Below, one piece after another: positions 47,003 through 59,556 of a DNA stretch of 64,000 nucleotides; positions within the stretch are counted from its first letter, which is position 1; every line of letters begins with the position of its first letter. Both the position numbers and the translations under genes were made by a program. Origin of the DNA: Timema cristinae (Eukaryota > Arthropoda > Insecta > Phasmatodea > Timematidae); the NCBI GenBank assembly GCA_039000515.1, contig JBCFYV010011135.1, positions 5,144,212 through 5,208,211 of the forward strand, read 5' to 3'. The notes below the pieces were generated by a model, which saw nothing but the letters and a program-made list of their open reading frames with translations, ran no database searches and had not been told where the DNA came from.

Positions 47003-47139
47003 ATAACAATATTACTAGTATTAGAACAGAAAATATCATATAAGTTTGTGCTTGGTCCTTGGAACAGAAGGTTGTAAAATATACCTGTACATGCATTAAG
47101 CAGTGAATGTATCAGTACATTCATAGTAATAAAAGTGTT

Positions 47140-47500
47140 AAGGATATTTGAGGATTTGAAAAAACTTTGGATTCAAGGCTTACATCCTTAAAAAAATATT
47201 AGAGCTCTAATAGTTATAATTGATGGTTCAAAATCAATTATAATTATAGGATGAATTTAACAACCAAGTCGTAGACCAGTAATTTAACACTTAACTGGAT
47301 GTATGAATGTTATAATGAATGGATCATAAGAAATGATATTAACATTTAGTTATTATTTATATTTTCTACTATACTCTTATATTTACACTTCCTCATGTTA
47401 AAAAAAATTCGTAGGTTCAGATTTAGATTCAAGACTAGGGATTTGAAAGTAAATTGGTTATTTGGATTCGTAAAATAGTGGATTAATCCCAACTCAACTA
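47140..47500 (-). mobile_element. E1 element copy, inverted
   Basis: The reverse complement matches the copy at 14644-15017, including TTAAGTGTTAAATTACTGG at the site that is interrupted in the 50083 copy. It lies about 90 bp before the acceptor of SMC4 exon A. Confidence 0.6.
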
Positions 47501-47588
47501 TAGTCAAAATTTTAAATGTTAGAACTAAACTGAAATCTATCACTATTAAAGAAACTATTAGCAGAGTGAAATGTTTCTTGTTGAGCAG

Positions 47589-47826
47589 GTACCATGTCGG
47601 GGGTGGAAACCGTGTGTTGAAGGGCAAGATGGGCCAGCGAGTGGTGTCCCAAAGCCCTGCCTCTGTGAAGGAAGTGGAACGAATGGAGCGCAGAATAGAA
47701 ACACTCCAGCAACGCCACCAACAACTACAACAGGAACACACGGCGCTAGAGGAGCAGATATCAACACTGGCCCCACAACTACAACGAATGAACACAGACT
47801 TGAACAAATTCAACATTGACCTACAG
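47589..47826 (+). CDS. SMC4: SMC4 exon A (just after the hinge)
   Basis: The acceptor GAGCAG ends at 47588 and the donor GTCAGT begins at 47827. The first base completes a codon from an exon not in the window, and the exon ends in phase 0. It reads YHVGGGNRVLKGKMGQRVV, then KEVERMERRIETLQQRHQQL, then NTDLNKFNIDLQ. The GGGxxVxKGxMG motif marks the exit from the SMC4 hinge into the second coiled coil, so this is the earliest SMC4 exon present here. Although it lies downstream of exons C-I in the window, it precedes them in the protein. Confidence 0.94.
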
Positions 47827-48026
47827 GTCAGTAATGATGTCACACAACACAGAGGAAACAAGGGTCTCTTAATGTTGTGTCTAATAACACTTATATATAT
47901 TTATTTTTGTCAACTTTTGTTTTTATCGTATAATACTTCTTTTTGATTTTTTTCACGATGTCTAAGGATATTTATTCATAATATTTCTGTCACCCTCGGT
48001 TAAAAAGAAATTTTCAATACAAAATC

Positions 48027-49646
48027 TAGAGATTAGTCGAATCCGAATCTACATTTATTTTCGAATCTTGAATGCGAATCCTAGCAAATTGTTGGAAATT
48101 TTAATGATTTACAAATAGACCTACATTACACAATATAGGCATAAACTGTAAATTAAGATTTATTTTAATCATGCTTTCAATTTTAATCAACCCCAACCAT
48201 TCCCCACAAAATACGGGTTAAAATCCAGCCAAATTAAACAATCTAGACTCATATTATTGTTTAAAAATCAAATCAATCAAAATTTGAGTGTCCTTTAGTT
48301 ATTTTTAAAAGTGTTGTTAGAATGAGCTAAGTTTCTAAAAAAACATGTGAAATAAACAGATTAGGCCTAGTTATCCTTTGATCAACTTTAAAGTCTTTAA
48401 TCATCATTGAAAGATTATAATTTATTTTATAAGATAGCAAAAATAAAAATATGAACAGATATTTCTAATAAAGATTAAAACAACATGCTTAACACATTAA
48501 ACACACATTGGAAATAGTGAACTCAATAATGCCCAAGCATGTTTTATTATTATTTTCTTAAATATCCATTATCTACCTTCGAGTAAAAACCAAGATATAT
48601 GTTCGATTCTTGTGATATATCAATTTCTGAGAATACATTCTATTTAAAAGACGAACATATTTTCGACTACAATGCGTTCATTCCCATTTTATAAGGCAGG
48701 ACTAAGTTTGAATATTTCTACAATTACTTCAAAAACATATTTAAAAAAAATAATAAACTCTCCTCAAGTTAAAATCACTTTAAAAACAAATAATGAATTA
48801 GCAATTTGTTGTTTGATTCTTAAGACTCGAGAGCGCTTACTAAGTGATCAGATTACCTGAATTGATTTTAAACAAACAGTCAATATATGATACGTATACT
48901 GGTAGGGATAAATAAACAGTTTTATCGCTGTCTGACTGTTGACAGTATTTATTTTTCATGAAACCTAACAAAATGTCTAACTTAAGGATTGTATTCAATA
49001 AATTGAGGTTCTTTGCATAGTTGTAGATAATTAAAACCAGTTGGGTGGTAAGGATTAACAGTATTTTAATTTTAATCATCACTCGGGCGAGTAAACATAA
49101 TGGCTGCAGACTTTGTATCGTCTGTAATGGCTGCTGACTCTGTATCATGCGTAACGTGTTCTTATTTCTGTTAAAAAAAAGTCTTAATTGGTTTTATTTA
49201 CTTCGAGCTTATTTGTAATTCTAGTTTTGATTTTCAGTTTTTGAAGAGATTCGATGTGTTTATTAAAATATTTACAAGATTGTTCGGGAGGTGAAAGTTT
49301 CAGAAGTGAGCATGTGCTACAACGGTTGAGTCCAGGTTTCCCATAGAGGTGGGAGGGTAGGGTACTTGGCACGTAAGATTCTCCACACCTAACAATTATT
49401 ATTATTTTTAAAATAATGATGTTATTCATGCTAATCTCTTTTGTCCGACAAAATAAATATTACGGATTAAGTTGTGCTTTTAAAGTAGGCTTAACTAAGT
49501 TATTTTTAAATTTAAAATATAATATTTTTTTTACGAGTTCAAAGATTCAACCATCGAATCCCGTAAAACACTGAATCTTCGAATCTCGAATACGTGTCAG
49601 AATTTGGTGGATTCAAGGATTCGAAGATTCGAGTGGCCTATCTCTA
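48027..49646. mobile_element. R1 element copy (1.6 kb)
   Basis: Starts TAGAGATTAGTCGAATCC and ends GAGTGGCCTATCTCTA, matching both ends of the complete R1 copy at 55863-57408, with the same internal sequence. The flanking 8 bp do not form a clean target duplication. It lies in SMC4 intron A-B. Confidence 0.75.
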
Positions 49647-49764
49647 CAAAAAACTTTTAAATCATATTTTCATTTTAAACAGATATTACTTTATAATAGT
49701 ACATCTAGCACAGACTCTGCCTTAAAATATGAGTGAAGAATGATCCTGAACACAAAATAACTTC

Positions 49765-49840
49765 TGGATTGCTCATTGGTCAGAGCATTGGTGTACTAAG
49801 TCAAAGGTCCATAGTTTATATTACCATTTACAGGTGTAAT
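49765..49840 (+). repeat. degenerate tRNA-like sequence
   Basis: GGATTGCTCATTGGTCAGAG resembles a D arm with box A, and GTCCATAGTTTATATTACC stands where box B would be. It does not fold convincingly, so it is probably a decayed SINE head or tRNA pseudogene. Confidence 0.4.
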
Positions 49841-50425
49841 TCTTCAATTTAGAGAATATGGTATTTAGATGCGGCTTTAGCTTTGCTATTAATTAAACTA
49901 TCATGATATAGCGTCAGTCTACTACTTAATTGAACTTGTTGGCATACTATAATGGCTGTACAAGTGGGAGAGGAGAACTTTGAAAACCATCAATTTTATG
50001 GTAACTAAACGCATATCATTAGTATGGGCTCCCGTCTCCAGTACACAACAAAGACTTCTTCCATCTAGTATAATTAGAGATTGATCGAATCCACTATTAT
50101 ATGAATCTGAATCTTAAACTCAAATTCCCAATTTGCCTTCTAATCTCAAATCTCGAACCCGAATCTTGGAAAAAATTACAAACATAAAAGGAAATATAAT
50201 AGAAATAGAAATAATAACTGAATGTAAAAATAATTTTTTATAATCCATTCATTCAGACATTATAACATCCATACATTCACTTAAGTGTTAAATTATTCAG
50301 GGTGTCTACTGGGTCACGAAAGTCATCGAAGTCACAAAAAAGTTACTAATTTTCAAAAAGGTCATGAAAGTTCCTTAAAAGTCATGAGTTTTCAATATTC
50401 TAGTCACAAAGTCACGAAAAAAGTG

Positions 50426-50660
50426 TCAAGCCTAGAGACCATTTAAAAAATGTCAAGCCTTGAAAACATTTAAGCGGTTTTAAACCTAGACAACATTTAA
50501 GGGGTTTCAAACCTAGATAACATTCAATGGATGTCAAGCCTAGAGAACTTAAGGTGTGCCAAGCCTAGAGACCATTTAGAAGGTTTCTCACCTAGAAAAC
50601 ATTTAAGGGGTGTCAAGCCAGATAACATTAAAGGTGTTTAAAGCCTATATAACTTTTAAG
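50426..50660. repeat. decayed tandem repeat of about 28 bp
   Basis: Eight to nine degenerate units built on TGTCAAGCCTAGAGAACATT followed by TAAGGGG. Confidence 0.85.
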
Positions 50661-51317
50661 GGAGTATAAAGATTATAAATTGTTTAAAGGAGTTAAGAAT
50701 TAATTTTATCATTAATTACTGTTATTTTGTTTTAGTAAATTTATTGTATAATATGAAAGTGGGAGAGGTATGTAATAACATTCAATATCCCTGTGATGAA
50801 TGGAGTAAAGATGTCACTTGTAGGGTCACTTGGTGGCTTGGCAGACTGATTTGCAATAATACCTTCTGACTAAATGAGGAAAAAACACTCCTAATTTACC
50901 TATTAAGTCTTTTAAGTGCTGCATAAACTTTCAGCTGACAGTGGTATTGTTTAAGATCCAACCAAACTTTGTTTTGAGTACTAATAATCATACAAACAAA
51001 AGTAAGTATGCCTTGCATATTAGAAAATCATTACTTTAATATTCACCCCATTGTTTTACCCTTTCTAAAAATAATAATGTTTTAGATTAAAGAAATATAA
51101 TATCTACATTGAAAACATTCTCCATGCAATTAAATTAAATTAAATTAAATTTCTGTCAAAAATTAATTACAAAATTTAAAAAAATATACTTAGGTGAAAC
51201 ACATGGTTTTTAATTTGGTTCTTTTTTTTAATTAATACCAGCTCAAATAACAATGTTTTGAAGTATTTTTTTTGCATTTTGCATACTTATATATAAAACC
51301 ACATTTTCAATAGGAAG

Positions 51318-51573
51318 GGTAAGGTGTCAGACTTCTGTGCTGCCGGCCGGGTTTCAATCCTCGGTCCCGGCAAAGATTTATCTGATTTCCAAACCCTTCC
51401 TACACCTCTGACAAGACATCTTGTGAATGTGTGGAATGCCAGGCCGCCACCGTGGTTCGGATTCCACGTTAAACTGTAGGTCCTTCATTTCATCTCACAA
51501 TCACCCTACTATTACACATTAGCGTAAGTGCGTATAACCCGAACGGGTAGTAAGACGCGGTGCTAATAATAAT
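51318..51573 (+). repeat. SINE family 1, nearly complete
   Basis: Head with box-B-like GGTTTCAATCCTCGG, full body and the tail GTATAACCCGAACGGGTAGT ending in AATAAT. It is inserted inside the CAGGGTGTCTA element. Confidence 0.88.
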
Positions 51574-52127
51574 TCAATAGGAATTTACTAATTTAAATTA
51601 TTTTTATCAAAAATGTAAGAAAAATCTACTATTCGGTACTCGTTTGAAATTTTGATATTAAATTCAAAATTATTCGATTCGATAAATAATCCTATTTGCA
51701 CACTCTTACCAAGGACAAGGCTAACGTTCGCCATCCAGCTTATTGCATTATATCTATATATGCATTATATGATGTTCAACCATTTACTGAAGGAGTTTTG
51801 TGGTTAAAAAAGTTCACCAAAAATCACTAATTTGGGTTTCTCCATCTCACTAGACACCCTGTTATCGGTCTGGGGTCTGGTTAAGTTCATCCTATGATTA
51901 TAAATTGTTTTGAACTCCCATTAAGCAGTGTTAGAGCTCTAAAACAAATCTAAATTGAAAAATTGAGCAAAGCTTTATTTATTTTTTTACGAATTTGAAT
52001 GTAAAATCCTAGATTTCCTTGAATCCTGAATATCCTAAAGGATTTGATAGATTCAGGGATTCAAGGTCCTGTGTAGACAATGAACCTATAGTAGGTCATT
52101 TCACTAAACCAAATACTTATTTCTAAA

Positions 52128-52870
52128 GCAGAATTTTGCATAGTGACCAACTTTATCACAATAATTACACATCAACCTTGCTGCAGGGCATTAGTAGCGG
52201 TGCACCTGACCACAGTGAGTACATTTATATTCTCTTAAGCTTGACAACTACTGTCTTTAATAATTTACTCAGCAACTTGCACTTCTTCCTCAAAATTGAT
52301 TGAATGACCATCTTGCTCCAACCTTATCCAGAGTTCCCACAAAATATTGAATTGATAATGATACGTTTCCAGAATTTAGCTGTAACGTCTGAAGTTTGGA
52401 CAATTTCATTGATTAGACAAGCTAGACTACTTTGTCTAAAGTAATTTGATCCTCATTTAGGTGTTGTTTAATCTTATTGCACAAGAAGCCGAGACCACAA
52501 GTGAAAATATTTTTTTAACTGGAAACTTTCTCTTAAGTTACCAAATTCACCAGAAAGACTGAGATTTGTTAATACTTTGACAAAATCTGTTTTGTTTTCT
52601 TGTTGACGATGAGTGAAGAATCTATGACTTTCAGATAAAATATCGACTTTTGGTGTGGAAGATATTCATTAAGCCTGGTGATTAGCTCATTATATTTCTC
52701 ATTGTCACTAGAAGTCAGAATAACTAAATACCTCATCCAATTGGTGTAACATAAAAGCAACCTTGCGTGAATCATCTTGTATTTACAGATTGGTGGGTCA
52801 TAGAGATATGGTGAGCTAAGTTGATCAGTTATCCCAAACATATAACACATTCAGACTTTATAAGTAAATC
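52128..52870 (-). pseudogene. LTR retrotransposon gag fragment
   Basis: The minus strand from 52850 reads a 93-codon frame with NEKYNELITRLNEYLPHQKS, similar to the gag segment before the F-x-R-x-Q motif of Ty3/gypsy-type elements. At 52128-52169 is a CCHC zinc knuckle, CNYCDKVGHYAKFC (C-x2-C-x4-H-x4-C). A decayed first knuckle (CTHCGQVHRY, stop, C) is at about 52188-52222. Stops and shifts separate the parts. The pol region is absent because the neighbouring E1 element begins at 52075. Confidence 0.65.
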
Positions 52871-53438
52871 AGCTGACTTGCGCACCTAATAGTTGATTTG
52901 GTTGACTTAGTGTTGTCAAACATTTTATAGCTTGAATACTATTTGATGACTGACATGAACTGACTCCTAATAACTGCCAGTTTATACTCTTCTTGACTTC
53001 TGACACCATGCTATGTGTCTACAGGGACAACATTCACGCTACACTAAGAAATAGTACAAAAGGTAATATAGGCTCATTGTTACCAACAGTGATGCAAAAT
53101 AATTATAAAACAGAGCCAACAGCAGACATCGCAGAAGGATGACATAAAAACATAACTAACTCTGCATCAATCCTCACTTATTTTTTTGCATCCTTATGGG
53201 CAATTACAGGCTGGTAGTAGTATTAACTGTGGTAGCTCGGACTGATAATTTGTATAACATTTCTTGGCAATATACAAACTTATTGTAAATATTCATCACC
53301 GGCAGTGAAGTCTTGCTGCTGCTGAAGTGAGTCAGTGCTAGTTTATATCTTCTTTGTGTCAAAACAATATTAATTTACAAACAAAGTAAACTAAGATAAA
53401 AGTATGGACAACACAACATTATTATTATTTGTTTCCAG
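52871..53438. other. SMC4 intron A-B, last part
   Basis: No recognisable feature before the exon B acceptor. Confidence 0.45.
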
Positions 53439-53565
53439 ACACAGGAAGCTCATGAGCCTGTGTTGAAGGAACAGTTGAAGAAACAGAAGGAGAAGCTGCT
53501 GGCCGCAGCTCCAGACCCCGTACAGCTTAACAACAAGCAAGCCAACGTGGACAAGGCCAGGAGAA
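53439..53565 (+). CDS. SMC4: SMC4 exon B (C-terminal coiled coil)
   Basis: The acceptor TTTCCAG ends at 53438 and the donor GTAGGA begins at 53566. It starts in phase 0, matching exon A, and ends one base into a codon, matching the two-base start of exon C; the joined codon is serine. It reads TQEAHEPVLKEQLKKQKEKL, then LAAAPDPVQLNNKQANVDKA, then RR. The position and the AxAPD motif correspond to LATAPD in vertebrate SMC4. At 42 codons it would be easy to miss; the phases on both sides make it secure. Confidence 0.9.
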
Positions 53566-53824
53566 GTAGGAATTACAAACCTTATGTTCATATTAGAATG
53601 AGATTACATCTTTTGGTCCCATTTACTCTTTTAATCCATGAAATAAATATTCTCAAGTTTTTAATCTCTAGCCATGTTGAAATTACTATTTCATAAATTG
53701 ACATCTCAAATTTGAATTTTCACTTTACCTATGAATAACAAATCTTGAATCTAAACCTATACTTAGAAAACAAGAACCTGGTAAGCAAAAGAGGACTAAA
53801 TTTTTCAAAATTGAAAAATGATAC

Positions 53825-53893
53825 AGAATCGAACCTGGGACTTTTGGCTTAGTACTTTAATGCTCTTAACACTGAGCTATCGAGTTGTCTCAT
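53825..53893 (-). repeat. tRNA-like sequence, probable SINE head
   Basis: The minus strand reads TAGCTCAGTGTTAAGAGCA (D arm with box A) and AGGTTCGATTCT (box B). The acceptor stem is poor and there is no clear body, so a functional tRNA is unlikely. Confidence 0.5.
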
Positions 53894-54091
53894 TTTTATA
53901 TGGTTTTAATGAATAAATAAAGTAATAGGAATATTTAAAATAAATATGCATCTCTTCAACTAATCATTGCATGCAGTGAAATTGATTGAAAGATAAAAAT
54001 TGAGATATTGTCGGTGATTCACAATTCGCCTCCCTCTCTCTCACACTCAATCTGTCTCACTTACTGATTCTTTTACCACTACCCTCAAACT

Positions 54092-54118
54092 GTAACGTTG
54101 ATTTGACATCAACGTTAC
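54092..54118. repeat. perfect 11-bp-stem hairpin
   Basis: GTAACGTTGAT, a five-base loop, then ATCAACGTTAC. It is not followed by a T run. Confidence 0.85.
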
Positions 54119-55206
54119 AAGAATGAAAGATATACTAGCGAATGAACACTATTTGAACAACACCTAGAATAAACAACATTGTACTCACCAAGGAGTGCCC
54201 CGTTTCTCGGCTAGTGTGTGTCGACTCTCGTAAATCAACTTCCCTGTTCACGAGCACTTTTTCTGCACCGAGTGTGAAAACAGCCTAAACGAGTGAAAGG
54301 TGTGGAAAATTGAGCGTGAGGTCGCACGTTGCATCATGGGACTAACCTCGTGATTGACACGTGACGTTCTACGCGCCCCTCCAATGATCTGGTTGTTTCC
54401 CTTGGTAACTTACGACCCCTTCCCTCTGTTCCATGTGATTGTTCTTTGATGTTCTTTTGTTTCCCCTATGTTCCCCTCCCCTCAGAGAATAACGGCTTAT
54501 ATACGGGTTCTGTTTGTGGTGTAAGATCACTTCTTGATTCAACTGTGTCATACGACAACCACATTAGGACAGGATGATTCTAAGGTATAAATTCTATTTC
54601 GGCCTGTACACATCAAAATTATCTTTGGAACTTATATTATTCATTTAAAAGAAATCTATGCTGGTACAAATTCTATTTCGGCCGGTACATTCAAAATTAA
54701 CTTTGGGACTAGTATTATTTATTTTTGGATTACCATTATATATTATCTTTTGTAAATATGTTAGATCACGAGGAAAGGTATGCCCGGCATGGCATAAAAT
54801 ATTCTAAATATTAATGTAGGTAATATTTGTAGAATTCCTTTTTTGCCCTTCTGGATCTACAAATAATTGTGATTTATGGTGAACTTTACCTTTTGTAATG
54901 TCACTCTAAATCTACGTAAGGCGTGTTGCCTACCTAATGTGGGAATTGTTATAGCCCGTACGGCTATGTAGTTTTTGGTATTTATTGTATATTTATTGAA
55001 TCTTGGAGGATCTCTCTTTGTACTGTGGTAAACTTTGATTGCCAATAATATTTTCAAGTTAGTTAATACAACTTCGCTATTGTTGTGCGGACGGTTGGCC
55101 TGTGGTGGCTAGATGTTGTATTCATTGTATTGCGGATTGCCGCAGAGACCCTAAGGGGCCATGGATTTAACTTGGTAATAATCTTTAGGTCGTATATAAC
55201 CTTTGT

Positions 55207-55312
55207 TATGACAACGGTATTATTATGGGCATAACCTATGTTGTTACGACAACTGTATTATCATGGGCATAACCTATGTTGTTATGACAACTGTATTTTT
55301 ATGGGCATAACC
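55207..55312. repeat. 38-bp tandem repeat, just under three units
   Basis: Units contain ATGACAACTGTATTATTATG and GGCATAACCTATGTTGTT, with small differences. Confidence 0.9.
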
Positions 55313-55862
55313 CAATCTTATATATATATATATATATATATAAATATCTATTTATTCATTGTTGTTACTTACATTTGCATATATCAATTGTTATCTTTTA
55401 TAATAAACATTCTTATACTCAATGCAACCTTTTAATTTACTAATTCTAGGTAAATGAGTTATATCTTTAAACATAAGATTCTCGACCTCCTTCCCATTGC
55501 TCATAGTACCAACATGGCGGATGATAGTTAAGGAGAGTTCATGGAAGCACAATCGTTGTATAAGCCAGAGAGAAAGGCCTATTCACTTTTATGCAGTCCT
55601 ATCAGCTCCTCTGCAATTTATCATTTGTTATTGTTTATATGTTTATTTTGCTCTTGTGTAATGTGCGCCTGCCCTTATCTATTAGAGGATAAGGAGGGCG
55701 GTACACATCTCCCCATTTGTCAGAGAATGAAAGAAATTAATTAGTTTCTACTTGTGCTCACACATAGTTGTTGAAGAGTCTGAATTGTAAGCAATTTTCG
55801 AGTCAAAGTCATTAAATATAGTTCGACTTTGGCTTGAAAATAAAAACTTATAATGTTATAAC

Positions 55863-57408
55863 TAGAGATGGGTTGAATCGTTATAAATTAAATAGACCTA
55901 CTTTACACAATATAGGCCTAAACTGTGAATTAGGGTTTATTTCAATCATGCTTTCAATTTTAATCAACCCCAAACCCCCCCCCCCCCTCGCAAAATACAG
56001 GTTAAAATCCAACCAACTTAAACAATCTAGACTCATGTTATTGTTTAGAAATCAAATCAATCAAAATTTGAGTGTATTTTAGTTATTTTTAAAAGTGTTG
56101 TTAGAATGAGTTAAGTTTCTAAAAAACATGTGAAATAAACAAATTAGGCCTAGTTATCCTTTGATCAACTTTATAGTCATTATTAAAGAATATTTTATTG
56201 TATTAAGATAGCAAGAATAAAAATATGAACAAATATTTTTAATAAAGACTAAAACAACATGCTTAGCAATTAAACATACATTGGAAATAGTGAACTCAAT
56301 AATGCCTAAGAATGTTTTATTATTATTTTATTATGTATCCATTATCTATTTTCACATAGAAAACAAATATATTAGATTCTTGCGATATATCAATTTCTGA
56401 GAATACATTCTATTTAAAACACGAACATATTTTCGACTACATTATGTTCGTTCCCATTTTATAAAGCAGGACTACGTTTGAATATTTCAACAATCACATA
56501 TTTAAAAAAATAATAAAAACTAAGTTAAAATCAATTTAAAAATAGATAATGGATAAACAAGTCATTATTTGATTCTTAAAATTCGAGATCACTTACTAAG
56601 TGATCAGATTACCTGAATCGATTCTAAACAAACAATCGATATACGATACGTAGGCCGGTAGGGATAAATAAACAGTTTTATTGCTTTCTGACTGTTGACA
56701 GTATTTATTTTTCATGAAACCCAAGAAAATGTCTAACTTAATGATCATATGCAATAAATTGGGGTTCTTTGCATAGTTGTAGATAATTAAAACCAGTTGG
56801 GTAGTAAGAATTAACAGTATCTTTATTTTAATCATCACTCGGGCGAGTAAACATAATATACGTCATGGCGACTGACTTTATATTGTGTGTAATGGCGGCT
56901 GACTTTGTATCATCCGTAATGTGTTCTTATTTCTGTTAAAAAAAAGCCGTTATTTGTTTAATTTATTTCAAGTTTATTTGTAATTCTAATTTTGATTTTC
57001 AGTTTTTGAAGAGTTTCGATGAGTTTATTAAAATATTTACAAAATTGTTCATGAGGTGAAAGTTTTAGATTGAGCATGTGCCGAAACAGTCGAGTCCAAG
57101 TTTCCCATACGGCTGGGAGGTAGGGTACTAGGCACGTAAGATTTTCCACGCCTAACTTTTTTTTTTTTTTTTACAAAAAGTTTTTATTCATGTTTATTTC
57201 TTTTGTCCGACAAAATAAATTTTATGGATTAAGTTGTGCTTTTCAAGTAGGTCTAACTAAGTAATCTTTGAATTTAACATATTACGCTTTGTTTATGAGG
57301 TGAAAGATTCGATCATTGAATCCAGTAAAACACCGAATCATCAAATCTCTAATACTTGTCAGGATTTGGTGGATTCGAGGATTCGAAGATTCGAGTGGCC
57401 CATCTCTA
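55863..57408. mobile_element. complete R1 hAT-like element (1.55 kb)
   Basis: Bounded by TAGAGATGGG and CCCATCTCTA and flanked by GTTATAAC on both sides (55855-55862 and 57409-57416). This target is itself palindromic and sits within AATGTTATAAC/GTTATAACATT, so the visible inverted symmetry is longer than the true terminal repeat. It fits the nTnnnnAn preference of hAT targets. The homologous copy at 1-1181 has the same right flank, so both are the same insertion event carried in a duplicated locus. Confidence 0.78.
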
Positions 57409-58258
57409 GTTATAACATTACATCATAAATATATCAGTTTAACACTATACTTTTTTATTTTTATGTCCAATGTTTTTGAAATTGTGTTTGACAAGTTTAT
57501 TTAAATATAAATTCACAATGCTAAAGAAATTTCTCATGAAGTTATCTGTATAGTAGCATTTTATTGCAGTAAATTTGTTATTACTAATTAATACACAACC
57601 ATTTATGAAGAAACAGTCAAAGGTATGCTGTAGCGACCTCACAGCCGTGGCCAGCAACAATCAAAGCTTACATATCTCCCCTTTTACCCTCCAACCGCTA
57701 GTCTTTTAGCAATAGTAACCAAGGATAGAGAATAAATACAATGAAATCTGCACTACCCTAAAGGACAATTACGGTAATCGGAGTAAACAATTGTTGGCTC
57801 TTAACACCAATCATTAGATCAACCAAATAAGTTATTTGTCAATGATAAAATTGGTCTAGCGTTATTTAATTTCGTGAAATAATTAATAAGTAGACAAAAT
57901 AAACAGCTTGCAACATTTATGGAACTAAGGAATGAACGGTCATGTACACTCAATTTAAGCGAGGGATTACCTCTATTTCCAGTGGCAACAATGTAAAGTG
58001 TGGACTGTGTTCTTCTTTTGTTGTAAAAGTCATATTGTATTTGTCCCCTATTATCTCTTTCTATCTCTTAGTCCTGTGCCTTCTCACAAATATAAAACCA
58101 TGTTGTATCTTATAAGATAGGACCATAAGACAATCCTTCAAGGTAAGAGTGTACATCACATCAATAACAGAAAGCAGATTCTAATGCGCCAAAATGTATA
58201 AAATAGATGTGCAACTAGGCATTAAAAATATGGGCTCTAGTCACCCAAATAGGTACTT

Positions 58259-59190
58259 AGGCCGATGTATTCAGCAATGCAGTAGTTGCTTTGTAACTGG
58301 TTTATAAGATTATCTGTGCAGCAGTCATAGTGGCCTCTCATGGGGTATTCCATCTGTGTGAGTCTGCTGTTGAATGAGGTGGAAGGTTGGTGATTTTTGC
58401 AGGCTTTGTTGCAATGGTATAAATATTTGGCTTTATGTTTTTTGTGCCTGGGTTGGGCAATTTAGTATGAATCAGAATGTTGCAGAGTTTAGGGGGGGGG
58501 GGGGTCATTAGAATGTTATTCTTAGAGCACTGTTGAGAATATTTTGTGTCAGAGGTGAGGAGGTTAGGATATTGTAGCATGTGTAGGATAAATCTGAGTT
58601 TGTATAGTCCTTAATAATACTGGGTGGTGAGTGGTATGTCATTGGAAGGGTATCCTCTGGCTGGGAAAGCCTTGAAGAGTTGTTGACATTGCTTGTTAAG
58701 GTCGTTTGGTAGCTAGGCTATAGGTTGGAAAGCGTTAATATGAACAGGATGGTTGCTTTGGAAATGGAGGTATTGTTGATGATTGGTGGTGAGGTTTTTG
58801 TTTCCCTCAATAAGGTCCCCGCATGGTGTTGCGAAATGTTTCAGGTGAATCTGAAGACACTATGGTTATTTCATCTGTACAAGAACTGTAATAAATTAGT
58901 TTCCGAATCTCTCCAAATCATTAAGATATCAATAAATCTCATCCAGCAAAGCGGTTGCAAGGCTTCGGATTGAAAAAAAGTGTGTCTCTAGTTTGCCCGT
59001 GAAGAGGTTAGCGAAGGAGGGGGCCATGCATGTACCCATTGCCATCCCTCAGATTTGAAGGTCAGGAAGAGTAAAATGTTCTTTTCAAGTATGAGGGGGG
59101 CGGATTCCACTAGAAGGGTTTGGAACTGGGTGGTCGTTTGTCCAGAAAATGTTACATTGCATAAAGTCTTTAAGTGTGGGCTTCGTAGAC
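58259..59190 (-). pseudogene. Penelope-like RT fragment, duplicate copy
   Basis: Duplicate of 2030-2990 with the same stops and the G-AMGT block. It lacks the 10 bp present near 2835 and has a longer G run near 58493. Confidence 0.75.
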
Positions 59191-59271
59191 GGGAACTTGC
59201 TCACCAATATATAACCAAATACAAGTAGGCCTACTCACATTAGTTAATCATTTCTATATCAATAAAGATAT

Positions 59272-59556
59272 TAGATGACCTGGTGGTCTAGGGTTAAGGG
59301 TCGGACTTCTATGCTGGGGGTTTGGGGTTCAATCCTCGATCCCGGAACAGATTTATCTGATTGCCAAACCCTTCCGTCACCTCTGACAATATTTGTATTA
59401 ATCACAACTTGTGAATGTGTTGAATGCCAGGCCTCCACCGTGGTTCGGATTCTACGTTAAACTGTAGGTCCTTCATTTCATCTCACAATCACCCTACCAT
59501 TACACATTAGCGTAAGTGCGTATAACCCGAACGGGTAGTAAGACTCGGTGATGATA
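59272..59556 (+). repeat. SINE family 1, duplicate copy
   Basis: Duplicate of 3050-3335. Its tail (GCGTAAGTGCGTATAACCCG) is closer to the family consensus than the first copy. Confidence 0.85.

Larger units (their letters stand above)
50298..51861. mobile_element. hAT-like element with CAGGGTGTCTA termini, nested in E1
   Basis: The ends are CAGGGTGTCTACTG and, reverse-complemented, CAGGGTGTCTAGTG. The left inner part has AAAGTCATGAGTTTT-like words and a decayed tandem repeat (50426-50660). The right part contains a complete SINE (51318-51573). TTAT flanks both sides. Uninterrupted E1 copies elsewhere in the window confirm the insertion point. No transposase is seen. Confidence 0.7.
50083..52075 (+). 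mobile_element. E1 element split by a nested insertion
   Basis: The outer parts, 50083-50297 and 51862-52075, match the continuous E1 copies at 14644 and 47140. The sequence between them is a separate element (50298-51861). Confidence 0.6.
53894..55854. other. SMC4 intron B-C: unassigned, partly GC-richer DNA
   Basis: Positions 54200-54550 are less AT-rich than the surroundings and may be part of a retroelement, but no coding domain or LTR pair was found. The interval also contains a short perfect hairpin (54092-54118), a loose two-copy repeat (about 54580-54720) and a 38-bp tandem repeat (55207-55312), followed by a TA microsatellite at 55320-55342. Confidence 0.45.
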
